Of a DNA stretch of 64,000 bases, positions 1-8,111 are shown in pieces. How positions within the stretch are numbered: the first letter of the stretch is position 1; each line of letters opens with the position of its first letter. The stretch is from positions 1 through 64,000 of the forward strand of contig NZ_JBJQOQ010000024.1 in assembly GCF_046036945.1 (NCBI RefSeq). Direction: 5' to 3'. The notes below the pieces were generated by a model. It ran no database searches. It had not been told where the DNA came from and saw only the letters and a program-made list of their open reading frames with translations. Source of the DNA: Brevibacillus_C sp046036945 (GTDB lineage Bacteria > Bacillota > Bacilli > Brevibacillales > Brevibacillaceae). Both the position numbers and the translations under genes were made by a program.

Positions 1-163
1 TCTGAAGCGCTGACTGCGAAATCCATTTCCGATGCTCCAAATAGTCGTTCTTTGCGAGCTGCAAGCACCTATTCCAAACCTGGGCAGATTCGCGATTACA
101 GGCATAGAGTCGCTCGATATCTCGTTTTGAGGCATGAAACCGTACGATTTGAGCACGAATCAT
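1..163 (-). CDS. tnpB: TnpB (IS200/IS605 or IS607 family) N-terminus, cut by window edge
   Basis: Reading leftwards from an ATG at 161-163 gives 54 open codons that run off the window. The start is preceded by AGGGGTG with 5-nt spacing. The peptide begins MIRAQIVRFHASKRD, continues with AQVWNRCLQLAKNDY and ends near HRKWISQSALQ. This pattern (basic start, then V-W-N-x-C and a W-I-S/T-Q segment) is what I know from the N-terminal part of TnpB, the RNA-guided nuclease encoded by IS200/IS605 and IS607 elements. The RuvC-like catalytic residues, zinc finger and any guide RNA would lie to the left, outside the window, so intactness cannot be judged. No TnpA is visible on this side. The family call rests on pattern recognition of 54 residues. 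Confidence 0.7.
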   Translation of the reverse strand, partial: MIRAQIVRFHASKRDIERLYACNRESAQVWNRCLQLAKNDYLEHRKWISQSALQ

Positions 164-313
164 GGAAACACCCCTAATCAAGAACATTTGTTCTATACCC
201 CGATTATACCACACATACGTTCCTGTTTGGGGAATATTTCCGCATCAGAATGCCGAGAACAAACACATGCTTCCTTGCCTATCTCCAGTGAATAGGTTCG
301 GGAATGTCGTCAT

Positions 314-769
314 TCATCTCCCACCTGCTTCGCTGAGGAAGGAGACTTCTGACGCAAGTTTGTTAAACTTGTATAACAGTTGTCCGAACCTTTGGCATTC
401 CTCTTCGGTCCAGTCTCTCAACAAGTACTTCATCCGGTTCAACCGCGCCTGCCTGTGCTCCGCCAATTCCTTGGCTCCCAACTCGGTGATCTGAAAGGAA
501 AAAGCCCTGCCATCCACCGGATCGGGAATTTTATACACATACCCTTTTTGCTCCAAGGCGGCAGCTTGGCGGCTGACGGTGGAAATATCCAGGTGAAATT
601 CGTCTGCCAGCGCTTTTACTCCGGCAGAACCATGAGTGAATAGTCGCTGCAGCAGCAAGTATGCCGAACGGTCGAGAGTGCCGACTCTTTTGTCGGATGA
701 GATGGACGTGATGTGGCGAATCAGGATCGCCAGTTCAAGCTCGATGTCCTTCAGTGATTGTTCATCCAT
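314..769 (-). CDS. MarR family transcriptional regulator
   Basis: A 151-residue protein with the winged helix-turn-helix of the MarR family. The recognition region is ALADEFHLDISTVSRQAAAL (about residues 55-75), followed by the wing segment GYVYKIPDPVDGRAFSFQIT, where D-x-R-A is the usual family signature (D-x-R). The C-terminal helices (ELAEHRQARLNRMKYLL) fit the dimerisation helices. The start ATG follows a weak GGTGGT. The gene is divergent from the MFS transporter at 1086, and a 13-bp palindrome in the shared intergenic region overlaps the transporter's -35 box. The usual MarR arrangement, repression of itself and of the adjacent efflux pump with release by a small ligand, is therefore the likely role. 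The ligand is unknown. Confidence 0.85.
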   Translation of the reverse strand: MDEQSLKDIELELAILIRHITSISSDKRVGTLDRSAYLLLQRLFTHGSAGVKALADEFHLDISTVSRQAAALEQKGYVYKIPDPVDGRAFSFQITELGAKELAEHRQARLNRMKYLLRDWTEEECQRFGQLLYKFNKLASEVSFLSEAGGR

Positions 770-858
770 TACTTTACCACCACACTACTGTCTTTATTTC
801 ATTGCAACCATCGTAACATACCGCCGCCGCTTTTCAAATCGCCCAGGTGTCGGCAAAC

Positions 859-893
859 TGTCAAATTGACAACACTCGATATAGTTGTATAAT
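859..893 (+). promoter_or_regulatory. SigA-type promoter of the MFS gene with overlapping MarR-type operator
   Basis: TTGACA at 866-871 and TATAAT at 888-893 are separated by 16 bp. The perfect palindrome TGTCAA-A-TTGACA (859-871) overlaps this -35 and also supplies a TTGACA on the minus strand towards the marR gene. A repressor bound here could block both directions. From this promoter the transporter mRNA would carry a leader of about 185 nt. The rest of the leader (900-1085) shows no convincing gene, only a 27-codon reading frame at 932-1015 with a badly spaced Shine-Dalgarno. Confidence 0.65.
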
Positions 894-1085
894 ACACGTA
901 TGTAGTTTCGTCATACAATTTGTTTGGAGAGATGTCAAGACAAGGGCAGGCGATGTCAGAACAGGCCCATATGCGCCATTATTCCCAAAATACATGCAAA
1001 ATCTCATCCGGATAAGCCGTCTGCCGTCCCCTGCCAACATGCATCATGCAGAAAAACTATGTAAGGAAAAGAGGAGTACACAAGC

Positions 1086-2330
1086 ATGTCGTCCACAATG
1101 CAAAACCACGCAACACCTGTCTTGCAAGCAGATTCATCCCCGCGGGAAAAGGAAAGCCTGCTAAAACAACCGCGGGGCGTATGGGCTGTCTTCTTCGCCT
1201 GCATCATCGCTTTTATGGGGCTGGGGCTGGTCGATCCGATACTGCCCGCGATCGCCAAGCAGCTGCATGCCTCCCAAAGCCAAGTCACCTTGCTCTTTAC
1301 CAGCTACAATGCTGTCATGGCAGTAGCGATGCTGATCACCGGCGCCATCTCGTCCAGACTCGGGATCAAGCGCACACTGCTTGCCGGGATTGTGATCATT
1401 GCCGTCTTTTCCGCGCTTGGCGGGTTTTCCAACGGCATTTGGGAACTGGTCGGGCTGCGCGGCGGCTGGGGGCTGGGTAACGCGCTGTTCGTCGCTACGG
1501 CCCTGACCGCCATCGTAACCCTGTCCACCTCGGGTACGGCCAAGGCTATCATCCTGTATGAAGCGGCGATCGGCCTTGGCATCTCCATCGGGCCGCTGCT
1601 CGGCGGCGAACTGGGTGCCATCTCCTGGAGAGGCCCATTCCTGGGGGTCGCGGCGCTGATGGTGATCGCTTTTATCTGCCTGATTTGGATGATGCCAAAA
1701 GCGAAAGCCTCCCAGGCTGCCAAGGCAAAAACCTCCTTGCTGGACCCATTCCGGGCCATGAGGTACCGTTCGCTGGTGGTTTTCGGGCTGACCGCTTGTC
1801 TCTACAATTTCGGCTTCTTCACCCTGCTGGCATACGCGCCGTTCGTCATGGAGCTGGATGAGCATGGACTGGGCTACGTCTTTTTGGGCTGGGGCATCCT
1901 GCTGGCCCTCACCTCCGTCTTCATGGCGCCGAAGCTGCAGCAAAAGTTCGGAACCGTCTCATCCATGTGCGCCATGCTGTTCCTGTTCGGGCTCGTCCTG
2001 CTGGCCATGGGGATCTGGACCTCGACTCAGTGGGTCGTCATCGCCGCAGTGATTTTTGCCGGGGCCCTGCTGGGGAATAACAACACCTTGATTACCACCG
2101 CCGTCATGAACGCCGCTCCCGTCGAGCGCTCGACAGCATCTGCGGCATACAGCTTCCTGCGTTTTCTCGGCGGGGCTGTCGCTCCGTTTTTTGCGGGGAA
2201 ATTGGCGGAATGGTTCAACCCCCACGTACCGTTCATCGTCGGCGCAGGGTTTGTCATGGTATCGGTGCTGTTCATCTTCCTCAACCGGAGGCACGTGATG
2301 CATGTCGATCACGCCGGAGCCGGCCATTAA
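1086..2330 (+). CDS. MFS drug/metabolite efflux transporter
   Basis: A 414-residue membrane protein with about 12 hydrophobic segments, the length and topology of a 12-TM major facilitator. The first transmembrane helix is followed by GLVDPILPAIAKQL and the region LITGAISSRLGIKRTLL, which holds the loop 2-3 motif A core (G-x-x-S-x-R-x-G-x-K-R). GGWGLGNALFVATALTA fits helix 4 of drug:H+ antiporter family 1 pumps such as B. subtilis YfmO-like proteins. The ATG has GAGGAG upstream with 9-nt spacing. A perfect terminator follows directly, so the gene is monocistronic. Divergence from a MarR gene suggests an inducible efflux pump. The substrate cannot be read from sequence. Confidence 0.85.
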   Translation: MSSTMQNHATPVLQADSSPREKESLLKQPRGVWAVFFACIIAFMGLGLVDPILPAIAKQLHASQSQVTLLFTSYNAVMAVAMLITGAISSRLGIKRTLLAGIVIIAVFSALGGFSNGIWELVGLRGGWGLGNALFVATALTAIVTLSTSGTAKAIILYEAAIGLGISIGPLLGGELGAISWRGPFLGVAALMVIAFICLIWMMPKAKASQAAKAKTSLLDPFRAMRYRSLVVFGLTACLYNFGFFTLLAYAPFVMELDEHGLGYVFLGWGILLALTSVFMAPKLQQKFGTVSSMCAMLFLFGLVLLAMGIWTSTQWVVIAAVIFAGALLGNNNTLITTAVMNAAPVERSTASAAYSFLRFLGGAVAPFFAGKLAEWFNPHVPFIVGAGFVMVSVLFIFLNRRHVMHVDHAGAGH

Positions 2331-2338
2331 CAGAGAAG

Positions 2339-2380
2339 GGCCTCGCCAACTGATGCAGCATGTTGGCGAGGCCTTTTTTT
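2339..2380 (+). terminator. Intrinsic terminator of the MFS gene
   Basis: A perfect 12-bp stem, GGCCTCGCCAAC at 2339-2350 with GTTGGCGAGGCC at 2362-2373, has an 11-nt loop and is followed by seven T residues. It starts 8 bases after the MFS stop codon. Confidence 0.95.
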
Positions 2381-2445
2381 GTCAGCGCGTGCGGGGTCAC
2401 CGTCGCCTACTGAACAGCTGGCTGGGCGACAGGCAGGACAGGGCC

Positions 2446-4323
2446 CTATACCATTAATTTGCAGACGTCATTGGCATACGCCACAGGGTCATTCACGGGC
2501 AGCCCTTCGATCAGCAGCGCCTGGTTGTACAGGACGTTCGTATAGACGCGCAGTTTTTCCTTGTCGCTTGCAAACGCCGCTTTGACCGCTTGGAACACCT
2601 CGTGATGCGGGTTCAGCTCCAGTACCTTTTCCGCTTTGATGTTGGGGTTGTTCGGCATGGACTTCAGCACTTTTTCCATTTCGATGGTCACTTCGCCGTC
2701 GGTTGAAAGGCATACCGGGTGGGTTTTGAGTCTCTTCGACACCCGTACATCCTTGACTTTATCCCCCAATACCTCTTTCATGAAGGCGAACAGATCCTTG
2801 TTTTCACTCACTTGAGACTCGCTGTCCGCCGTCTCTTCAGACTCAATCCCCAAATCGCCGCTCGATACCGCCTTGAATTCCTTCTCTTTATACGTCATCA
2901 GCATTTTTACGGCGAATTCATCGATATCCTCTGTGAAGTACAAGATTTCGTAGCCCTTGTCTGAGACGAGCTCGATCTGCGGCAATTTCTCGATGCGCTC
3001 GATCGTCTCCCCAGTGGCATAGTAGATGTACTTTTGCTCCTCTGGCATTCTCTCGACGTACTCGGTCAGGGTGACCAGCTTCTTCTCCTTGGATGAGTAG
3101 AACATCAAGAGGTCCTGCAGGGTCTCCTTGTTGCTGCCGAAATCGCTGTACACTCCGTACTTCAGCTGTCTGCCAAAGGTGTTGTAAAACTGCTCGTACT
3201 TCTCCCGTTCATCCTTCAACAAGCTTTGCAGCTGGCTGGTGATTTTGCTCTTGATGTTTTTTGCGATCAGCTTCAACTGCTTGTCATGCTGGAGAATCTC
3301 TCGGGAGATATTGAGCGAGAGATCTTCCGAATCGACCATTCCCTTTACAAAGCTGTAGTAATCTGGCAGCAGATCGGGACACTTGCTCATGATCAACACG
3401 CCATTGGAATACAGCTCCAGCCCTTTCTCGTATTCCTTCGTGTAAAAGTCAAAAGGCATGTGCTCCGGGATAAACAAAATGGCGTTGTACCTGACCACAC
3501 CGTCGGCATGGATGTGGATATGTTTGACGGGCTTGTCAAAGCCGTAGCGTTTTTCCCGATAAAAATTTTCGTAATCCTCGGGTGTGAGCTCTGATTTATT
3601 CTTTCTCCAGATCGGCACCATACTGTTGATGGTCTGCTCTTCACGGTATTCCTCAAATTCACTTTCGCTGCCTTCCTTGGGTCTTTGCCTGGTGACGTCC
3701 ATTTTAATCGGGTAGCGGATAAAATCGGAGTACTTCTTAATGATCGACTGCAGCCGGTACTCTTCCAAAAACTCATCAAAGTTTTCGTCTTCCGTATTCT
3801 CTTTGATTTTCAGAATGATCTCGGTGCCTACCTCATCCTTCTCGGCCGGGACGATCACGTATCCGTCAGCGCCGGAAGACTCCCACTTGAAGGCCTGCTC
3901 GCTGCCCAACGCTCTGCTGATGACCGTAACTACATCGGCCACCATAAAAGCGGAGTAAAAGCCGACACCGAACTGGCCGATGATATCATGTCCGTCCTTC
4001 AATTCATGTTCGCTTTTAAAGGCCAAGGAACCGCTTTTGGCGATGACGCCAAGGTTGTTCTCTAGCTCCTCCCTGGTCATTCCGATGCCGGTATCGAGGA
4101 TTCGCAAGGTCCTGTTTTCCCTGTCGGGGATGATCTTGATGTAGTAGTTGTCCTGATCAAACCGCAAGGATTCATCCGTCAAGGCCTTGTAGTATATCTT
4201 GTCGATGGCATCGCTGGCATTGGAAATCAATTCTCGTAAAAATATTTCCTTGTGCGAATAGATGGAATGAATCATCAACTCCAACAGCCGCTTGGACTCG
4301 GCTTGAAATTGCTGCTTTTCCAT
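2446..4323 (-). CDS. htpG: Molecular chaperone HtpG (bacterial Hsp90)
   Basis: A 625-residue Hsp90, the normal bacterial length. The N-terminal GHKL ATPase domain has the characteristic stretches FLRELISNASDAIDK (catalytic Glu and Mg-binding Asn), DTGIGMTREEL, and IGQFGVGFYSAFMVA, the nucleotide lid. The middle domain includes SREILQHDKQLKLI with the conserved catalytic-loop Arg. The C-terminal dimerisation region is complete. The start is set at 4323, where MEKQQFQAE follows AAGGGGGAG; 14 further in-frame codons upstream would run into the regulatory region. The protein is cytosolic and ATP-dependent and assists late folding and stress recovery. An exact CIRCE element and a SigA-type promoter lie directly upstream, pointing to HrcA control. 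Confidence 0.97.
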   Translation of the reverse strand: MEKQQFQAESKRLLELMIHSIYSHKEIFLRELISNASDAIDKIYYKALTDESLRFDQDNYYIKIIPDRENRTLRILDTGIGMTREELENNLGVIAKSGSLAFKSEHELKDGHDIIGQFGVGFYSAFMVADVVTVISRALGSEQAFKWESSGADGYVIVPAEKDEVGTEIILKIKENTEDENFDEFLEEYRLQSIIKKYSDFIRYPIKMDVTRQRPKEGSESEFEEYREEQTINSMVPIWRKNKSELTPEDYENFYREKRYGFDKPVKHIHIHADGVVRYNAILFIPEHMPFDFYTKEYEKGLELYSNGVLIMSKCPDLLPDYYSFVKGMVDSEDLSLNISREILQHDKQLKLIAKNIKSKITSQLQSLLKDEREKYEQFYNTFGRQLKYGVYSDFGSNKETLQDLLMFYSSKEKKLVTLTEYVERMPEEQKYIYYATGETIERIEKLPQIELVSDKGYEILYFTEDIDEFAVKMLMTYKEKEFKAVSSGDLGIESEETADSESQVSENKDLFAFMKEVLGDKVKDVRVSKRLKTHPVCLSTDGEVTIEMEKVLKSMPNNPNIKAEKVLELNPHHEVFQAVKAAFASDKEKLRVYTNVLYNQALLIEGLPVNDPVAYANDVCKLMV

Positions 4324-4365
4324 GAAAGACTCCCCCTTCAGTATGAGATGGCACGCAGAAAGCAT

Positions 4366-4392
4366 TTAGCACTCAAACAAATAGAGTGCTAA
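4366..4392 (-). promoter_or_regulatory. CIRCE element (HrcA operator) in front of htpG
   Basis: TTAGCACTC at 4366-4374, a 9-bp spacer, then GAGTGCTAA at 4384-4392. This matches the canonical CIRCE inverted repeat with no mismatch. It sits 42 bp upstream of the htpG start and just downstream of the -10 box, the standard position for HrcA repression of class I heat-shock genes. Confidence 0.95.
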
Positions 4393-4400
4393 TCATTTCT

Positions 4401-4429
4401 TAGATACCATATACATTTTTTGGCGTCAA
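4401..4429 (-). promoter_or_regulatory. SigA-type promoter of htpG
   Basis: On the minus strand TTGACG (4424-4429) and TATCTA (4401-4406) are separated by 17 bp. The predicted start point lies beside the CIRCE element. Confidence 0.7.
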
Positions 4430-4463
4430 GGTGTTGTTGGAATTTTTTTTGGAAACCTATTTT

Positions 4464-5348
4464 TCACTTGGACTTCTGGTTTTGGTATAAAACAATTGCA
4501 ATCATCAAGATTCCTACTAAACCAATTCCTATAAAAATAAACCAGGTTTCTTTCCCGGGAGTACTTTCCTGAACATGCATCCCTGTTGCCACATCATGGC
4601 CAGTATCAACCGGGATCTGTTTCATGATGCTTGCCACTTCATCAAAGTTGTATGCGGTATTGGATTTTAGTTTGTCGTCTATATTTGCTGAAATCACTGG
4701 TTTGCCGGTAAATATAACTTTTTCGATCGCTTCGTCGACAAGCAGAATAACGGGAATTCTGACATTGGGGATTCCGCCGATCACATATGCCTCCATGCTC
4801 TGAGTATCGGCAGACGGAATCTTATTCATATGATCGATGTTCGATACCAAATCGTTTACATGACCCGGATAGGTCTTCACCCCCGAAACTTCCCATTTTC
4901 CCTCGTTTTTTTCCGCATACTCCTTTTGTTCCGGCGTTAATAACGTTTTTGCATCGTCTGCGGCTTTTTTCACCTTGCTTATCGTAACGATTACAGTGGA
5001 CGAGTCTACATAGATGGGAAGTTCCCACATACATTCAGCCCTGTCTAAATGGCGCTTTAGTTCCTCTTTTGTATTTTTCTCCAAGCGAAACACGTCTACA
5101 TCCACATATATTTTTACTGCATCGTCAAAATGAATATCCGTTTGTGCAATTTCACGTTTAACATGGCTATCAGGTACCACGGAGTTCACATACTTTACAA
5201 TGTCATCTGCAAGATTTGCGATCTGCTCATTGTCTTTTGAGTCTTTCCATTTTTCTCGGTTCACTTCTCCTCCTTTGAAAGCAAAAACAGCTTCATAAGA
5301 GGAGAAGATAAAGAGGGTTATCAAGAACACTGCCAAAAACTTTTTCAT
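4464..5348 (-). CDS. Exported, C-terminally membrane-anchored protein of unknown function
   Basis: I do not recognise the family. The 294-residue protein starts at ATG 5348 behind GGAGGGGG with 6-nt spacing. It has a signal peptide (MKKFLAVFLITLFIFSSYEA, likely cut after AVFA) and, at the C-terminus, a hydrophobic helix (FIFIGIGLVGILMIAIVLYQ) followed by a short basic tail. The bulk should therefore sit outside the membrane, tethered at its C-terminus. The ectodomain is charged, with two Cys at most and no repeats or enzyme motif that I can see; the segment IPNVRIPVILLVDEAIEKV is its most hydrophobic part. The gene is AT-richer than htpG beside it, which may indicate acquisition. It stands alone, and the htpG promoter lies just beyond its stop. 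Confidence 0.75.
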   Translation of the reverse strand: MKKFLAVFLITLFIFSSYEAVFAFKGGEVNREKWKDSKDNEQIANLADDIVKYVNSVVPDSHVKREIAQTDIHFDDAVKIYVDVDVFRLEKNTKEELKRHLDRAECMWELPIYVDSSTVIVTISKVKKAADDAKTLLTPEQKEYAEKNEGKWEVSGVKTYPGHVNDLVSNIDHMNKIPSADTQSMEAYVIGGIPNVRIPVILLVDEAIEKVIFTGKPVISANIDDKLKSNTAYNFDEVASIMKQIPVDTGHDVATGMHVQESTPGKETWFIFIGIGLVGILMIAIVLYQNQKSK

Positions 5349-5520
5349 AACAGGCCCCCTCCATTCCATCAGATTTCGCAACGGCTGCGCTCCTTAATCT
5401 CAAGACGACATGGAGCATCAAATCGTTGCATCCTCCTGGGGTTCAACAGGATAAACTTGCTGTCCGTCGTATCTTGTATCCTTATCGCGGGGATGCTCAC
5501 TTCCGGCAATCCAAACAGAA

Positions 5521-5567
5521 AGGGGGCTGTCCCTCAGCCATTTTTAATGGCTTTTGGGACAACCCCT
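5521..5567 (-). terminator. Long imperfect hairpin downstream of the FGE gene, likely terminator or insertion remnant
   Basis: Outer arms AGGGG/CCCCT and TGTCCC/GGGACA surround an inner stem GCCAT/ATGGC (5521-5567). It lies 50 bp after the FGE stop on the minus strand, followed by a weak TTTCTGTTT. Hairpins of this GGGACA type also form the ends of some insertion sequences and MITEs, so a remnant is possible. Confidence 0.5.
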
Positions 5568-5617
5568 CGATGCTTACTGTTCGAACCAACAATGGTTATT
5601 TCGGCCCGCCTTCGCGT

Positions 5618-6580
5618 CTACTGAATGTCAGCCGCACAGCGAAATCCCATGTGACCTGTCGAACTGTCCGGCGTGTTGGAGCTGCGAGCAGCTACCCGGT
5701 ACCGATTGCAGTAGGACTTGTGGCAAAGATAAGAGCCCCCCCGGATCACCTTGGCTTGCCCGCGAGGCGGTCCCTGCGGATTTTCGCGCGGACCATTGAG
5801 ATGATAAGTGGGACTGAACCAATCGGAGCACCACTCCCAGACATTTCCCGCCATGTTGTATAATCCATATCCATTTTCTGGGAATGACTTAGCCGGAGCA
5901 GTTCCTAAATACCCGTCGGAAGCGTGATTTTTTACCGGAAATTTTCCCTGCCAGATATTGCAGTAATGCTCCCCGCCCGGCTTCAACTCGTCACCCCAGG
6001 GATATCGCTTCTGCACGAGTCCGCCTCGGGCGGCGAACTCCCACTCCGCTTCTGTTGGCATCCGTTTTCCCGCCCATTTGCAGTACGCCATCGCGTCATT
6101 CCAGGAGACGTGAACAACCGGATGGTCCAGCCTGTCTTCCACGCTGGAATCGGCTCCCTCCGGCCGCTGCCAATAGGCGCCTTTCACCGCCCACCACCAC
6201 GGGGCGCTTTGCACCGACTGCATGACGTCCTGCTTCGCCTTCTCCGAGACAAAATGGTGGAACACAAACGACCATCCGTAACGTTCCGCCTCCGTCTTGT
6301 ATCCGGTTGCCTCTACAAATCGCCGAAATTGCCTGTTGGTAACGGCACAAGTATCAAGATAAAACGGCGACAGGACAATTTGACGCACCGGTCCCTCACC
6401 ATCAGCCGCAAACCCTTCCTTGCTGTCTGTTCCCATGAGAAATTCGCCGCCGGGAAGATACACCATGCCTTCCCGGTCAGGTGCATGGGTATTTTTGTCT
6501 GCAACAGGCATGTCATGCAGCAGTTTGCAGGTATTTCCCCTGCTGACAGAACAACATGGCGATGCGTTCTTCTCCGTCAT
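5618..6580 (-). CDS. Formylglycine-generating enzyme (FGE/SUMF1 family)
   Basis: A 320-residue protein that oxidises the active-site Cys of type I sulfatases to formylglycine. The fold signatures run in order: YLPGGEFLMGTD (residues 41-52), LSPFYLDTCAVTNRQFRRFV, HPVVHVSWNDAMAYCKWAGK with RMPTEAEWEFAARGG, and GLYNMAGNVWEWCSDWF. The C-terminal core is IRGGSYLCHKSYCNRYRV, with the copper-binding, catalytic cysteine pair at residues 286 and 291 in the same 5-residue spacing as human SUMF1 (336/341), then ARSSNTPDSS. This is the true-FGE type, unlike most SUMF1-domain proteins, which lack these cysteines. The start follows AGGAGGT with 6-nt spacing. No signal peptide is visible, so it acts in the cytosol. 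Its probable client is the sulfatase at 9103-10680. It is divergent from the ROK gene at 6859. Confidence 0.93.
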   Translation of the reverse strand: MTEKNASPCCSVSRGNTCKLLHDMPVADKNTHAPDREGMVYLPGGEFLMGTDSKEGFAADGEGPVRQIVLSPFYLDTCAVTNRQFRRFVEATGYKTEAERYGWSFVFHHFVSEKAKQDVMQSVQSAPWWWAVKGAYWQRPEGADSSVEDRLDHPVVHVSWNDAMAYCKWAGKRMPTEAEWEFAARGGLVQKRYPWGDELKPGGEHYCNIWQGKFPVKNHASDGYLGTAPAKSFPENGYGLYNMAGNVWEWCSDWFSPTYHLNGPRENPQGPPRGQAKVIRGGSYLCHKSYCNRYRVAARSSNTPDSSTGHMGFRCAADIQ

Positions 6581-6858
6581 CCTGACACCTCCTGAATAAG
6601 TGTTTTATCGTGCTTTCTTTGCTCCATTGACTGCTGTGTGTTGGAAAGGAACAATCCTTCTTTTGTTATTGGAACGCGGCATATCTTGACGGATATAAAA
6701 ATTGATGGTGTTATATTGATGCATGGTGTTTTAACCTATAAGTTTACAATAAGGAAATAAGCGATGCCCTTTCTTAATGGGATTTGAAACGTTTCTTGAA
6801 GTGGGTATCCTCTCGGTAAGCATGATAAGAAATGATCTGTTCGTTTCGGAGGAAATGT
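6581..6858. promoter_or_regulatory. Divergent FGE/ROK intergenic region with palindrome GAAACGTTTC
   Basis: This AT-rich 278-bp region holds a perfect 10-bp palindrome, GAAACGTTTC, at 6786-6795, 64 bp before the ROK start. A TTGACG with TGTTAT 17 bp downstream on the plus strand (near 6695) is a possible but weak promoter. The core AAACGTTTC recurs at 12251-12259 in the other ROK intergenic region. A cre site for CcpA was considered, but this copy fits the consensus poorly. Confidence 0.45.
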
Positions 6859-8064
6859 ATGCTAAGGCAATTTATTGGCGTTATGTCACCTAAACTGAAA
6901 AGCTTAAAGCTCCTGTATAGCTTGATTCGCAAACTTGGTCCGGTGAGAATCAACAAACTGGTCGAGATAACCGGATACAAGCATACGACTTGCGCTCGTT
7001 TACTCGATGAACTGGTACAAGCCGGGATAATTTGCGACAGTGGCTTGGGCGAGTCCAGCGGCGGGCGCAAACCGCTGATGTACGTTATCAAGCAGGATGC
7101 CTATTATCTCATTGGAGTCGAAATCTCCAGTTTATTTACCACAGTCACGTTGCTTGATCTGAATCTAAATCTATTGGAAGTCAAAACATTGAGGATGAAT
7201 TCACATAGTACGGCAGAAGCCACTCTCGAATTTATCTGCGAACATATCCAGCGTATGTTGGAAACCTATCAGATAACGAATGAGAAGCTGTTGGGAATCG
7301 GCGTTGGCGCAATCGGATTGATTAACCCCGAACATGGGAGTATCATCCATCGTCATTTGCCTTCCTCACAAGGTTGGGCTGATACGAATATCAGCCAATA
7401 CATCCAGCATCGCTTCAACACGCTTGTTTTGATGGGAAGCGGCATCAGTCTGGCCGCATTGGGAGAATTCCGGAAAAACCGCCAGGAAGACATCGAAACA
7501 TTGGTATTTACGTCTGCCGGCTTGGAAATTCGCTGTGGTATTGTTTCTCAAGGGCAAATCGTCAGCAGCAAAAACAAAATGGAAGATTCATTCGGTCACA
7601 TTACAGTAGATGTACATGGCCGAAAATGTTCGTGCGGTTCGTATGGATGCCTTCAAACGTACAGCAGTCTTCCAGCTATCCGTGACGAAGTGATCCGTCG
7701 CATAAAACGGGGATATCCGTCCCTGCTGGAAGAAATGGTACCAAACATTGAAGATGTTGAGTTTCACCATATTTTAAACGCCTTGGAACAGAATGACCCT
7801 CTTACTTATGAGGTGATACGGGAAGCTGCATATTATTTCGGCATCGGCTTGTCGAATGTGCTCTATTTAATCAGTCCAGACATCGTCATTTTTGGCGGAC
7901 CGTTTTCGTCTAATTTGGTTTTTCGTGAAATCGTGTCCGAAACAGTTCATAAACGCACAGGCCATTACCCCGACAGCAACGTGAAGATACTGCAGTCAGT
8001 GTCTGGCCACCATGCTGTTGCCGTCGGAGCAGGCTGTATGATATTGGATTACTTTGTTGAATAA
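6859..8064 (+). CDS. ROK-family (NagC/XylR type) transcriptional regulator, atypical sugar site
   Basis: A 401-residue protein with an N-terminal winged HTH (LLYSLIRKLGPVRINKLVEI and the following RLLDELVQAGII, about residues 15-65), then a ROK domain. The zinc-binding signature is CSCGSYGC, preceded by SFGHITVDVHGRK. The start at 6859 has GGAGG with 6-nt spacing, better than an upstream in-frame ATG at 6832. It is a paralogue of the ROK protein at 12554. Where that protein keeps LDNGANTAVLGE, this one reads LMGSGISLAALGE, losing the Asp-Asn-x-x-Asn that binds sugar in ROK kinases and regulators. It probably senses a different ligand or is ligand-independent. Placed between FGE and the hydrolase/sulfatase operon, it likely regulates them. 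Confidence 0.88.
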   Translation: MLRQFIGVMSPKLKSLKLLYSLIRKLGPVRINKLVEITGYKHTTCARLLDELVQAGIICDSGLGESSGGRKPLMYVIKQDAYYLIGVEISSLFTTVTLLDLNLNLLEVKTLRMNSHSTAEATLEFICEHIQRMLETYQITNEKLLGIGVGAIGLINPEHGSIIHRHLPSSQGWADTNISQYIQHRFNTLVLMGSGISLAALGEFRKNRQEDIETLVFTSAGLEIRCGIVSQGQIVSSKNKMEDSFGHITVDVHGRKCSCGSYGCLQTYSSLPAIRDEVIRRIKRGYPSLLEEMVPNIEDVEFHHILNALEQNDPLTYEVIREAAYYFGIGLSNVLYLISPDIVIFGGPFSSNLVFREIVSETVHKRTGHYPDSNVKILQSVSGHHAVAVGAGCMILDYFVE

Positions 8065-8111
8065 TTGCCGGGCTAACCCCCGGCCGCCCTCTTATATCAG
8101 GCGGTACTCTT

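Noticed and set aside
932..1015. 27-codon frame in the leader of the MFS gene, as a possible leader peptide
   Set aside because: The Shine-Dalgarno (GGAG) is only two bases from the ATG, and no attenuator hairpin follows. It is not supported beyond chance.
1161..1943. 260-codon minus-strand frame opposite the MFS gene
   Set aside because: It is the shadow of a GC-rich membrane-protein gene, with low-complexity Gln/Asp/Arg-rich translation, no start site and no family resemblance.
6786..6795. CcpA cre site
   Set aside because: With CG centred, GAAACGTTTC and its flanks miss four fixed positions of the cre consensus, so it is kept only as a generic palindrome.
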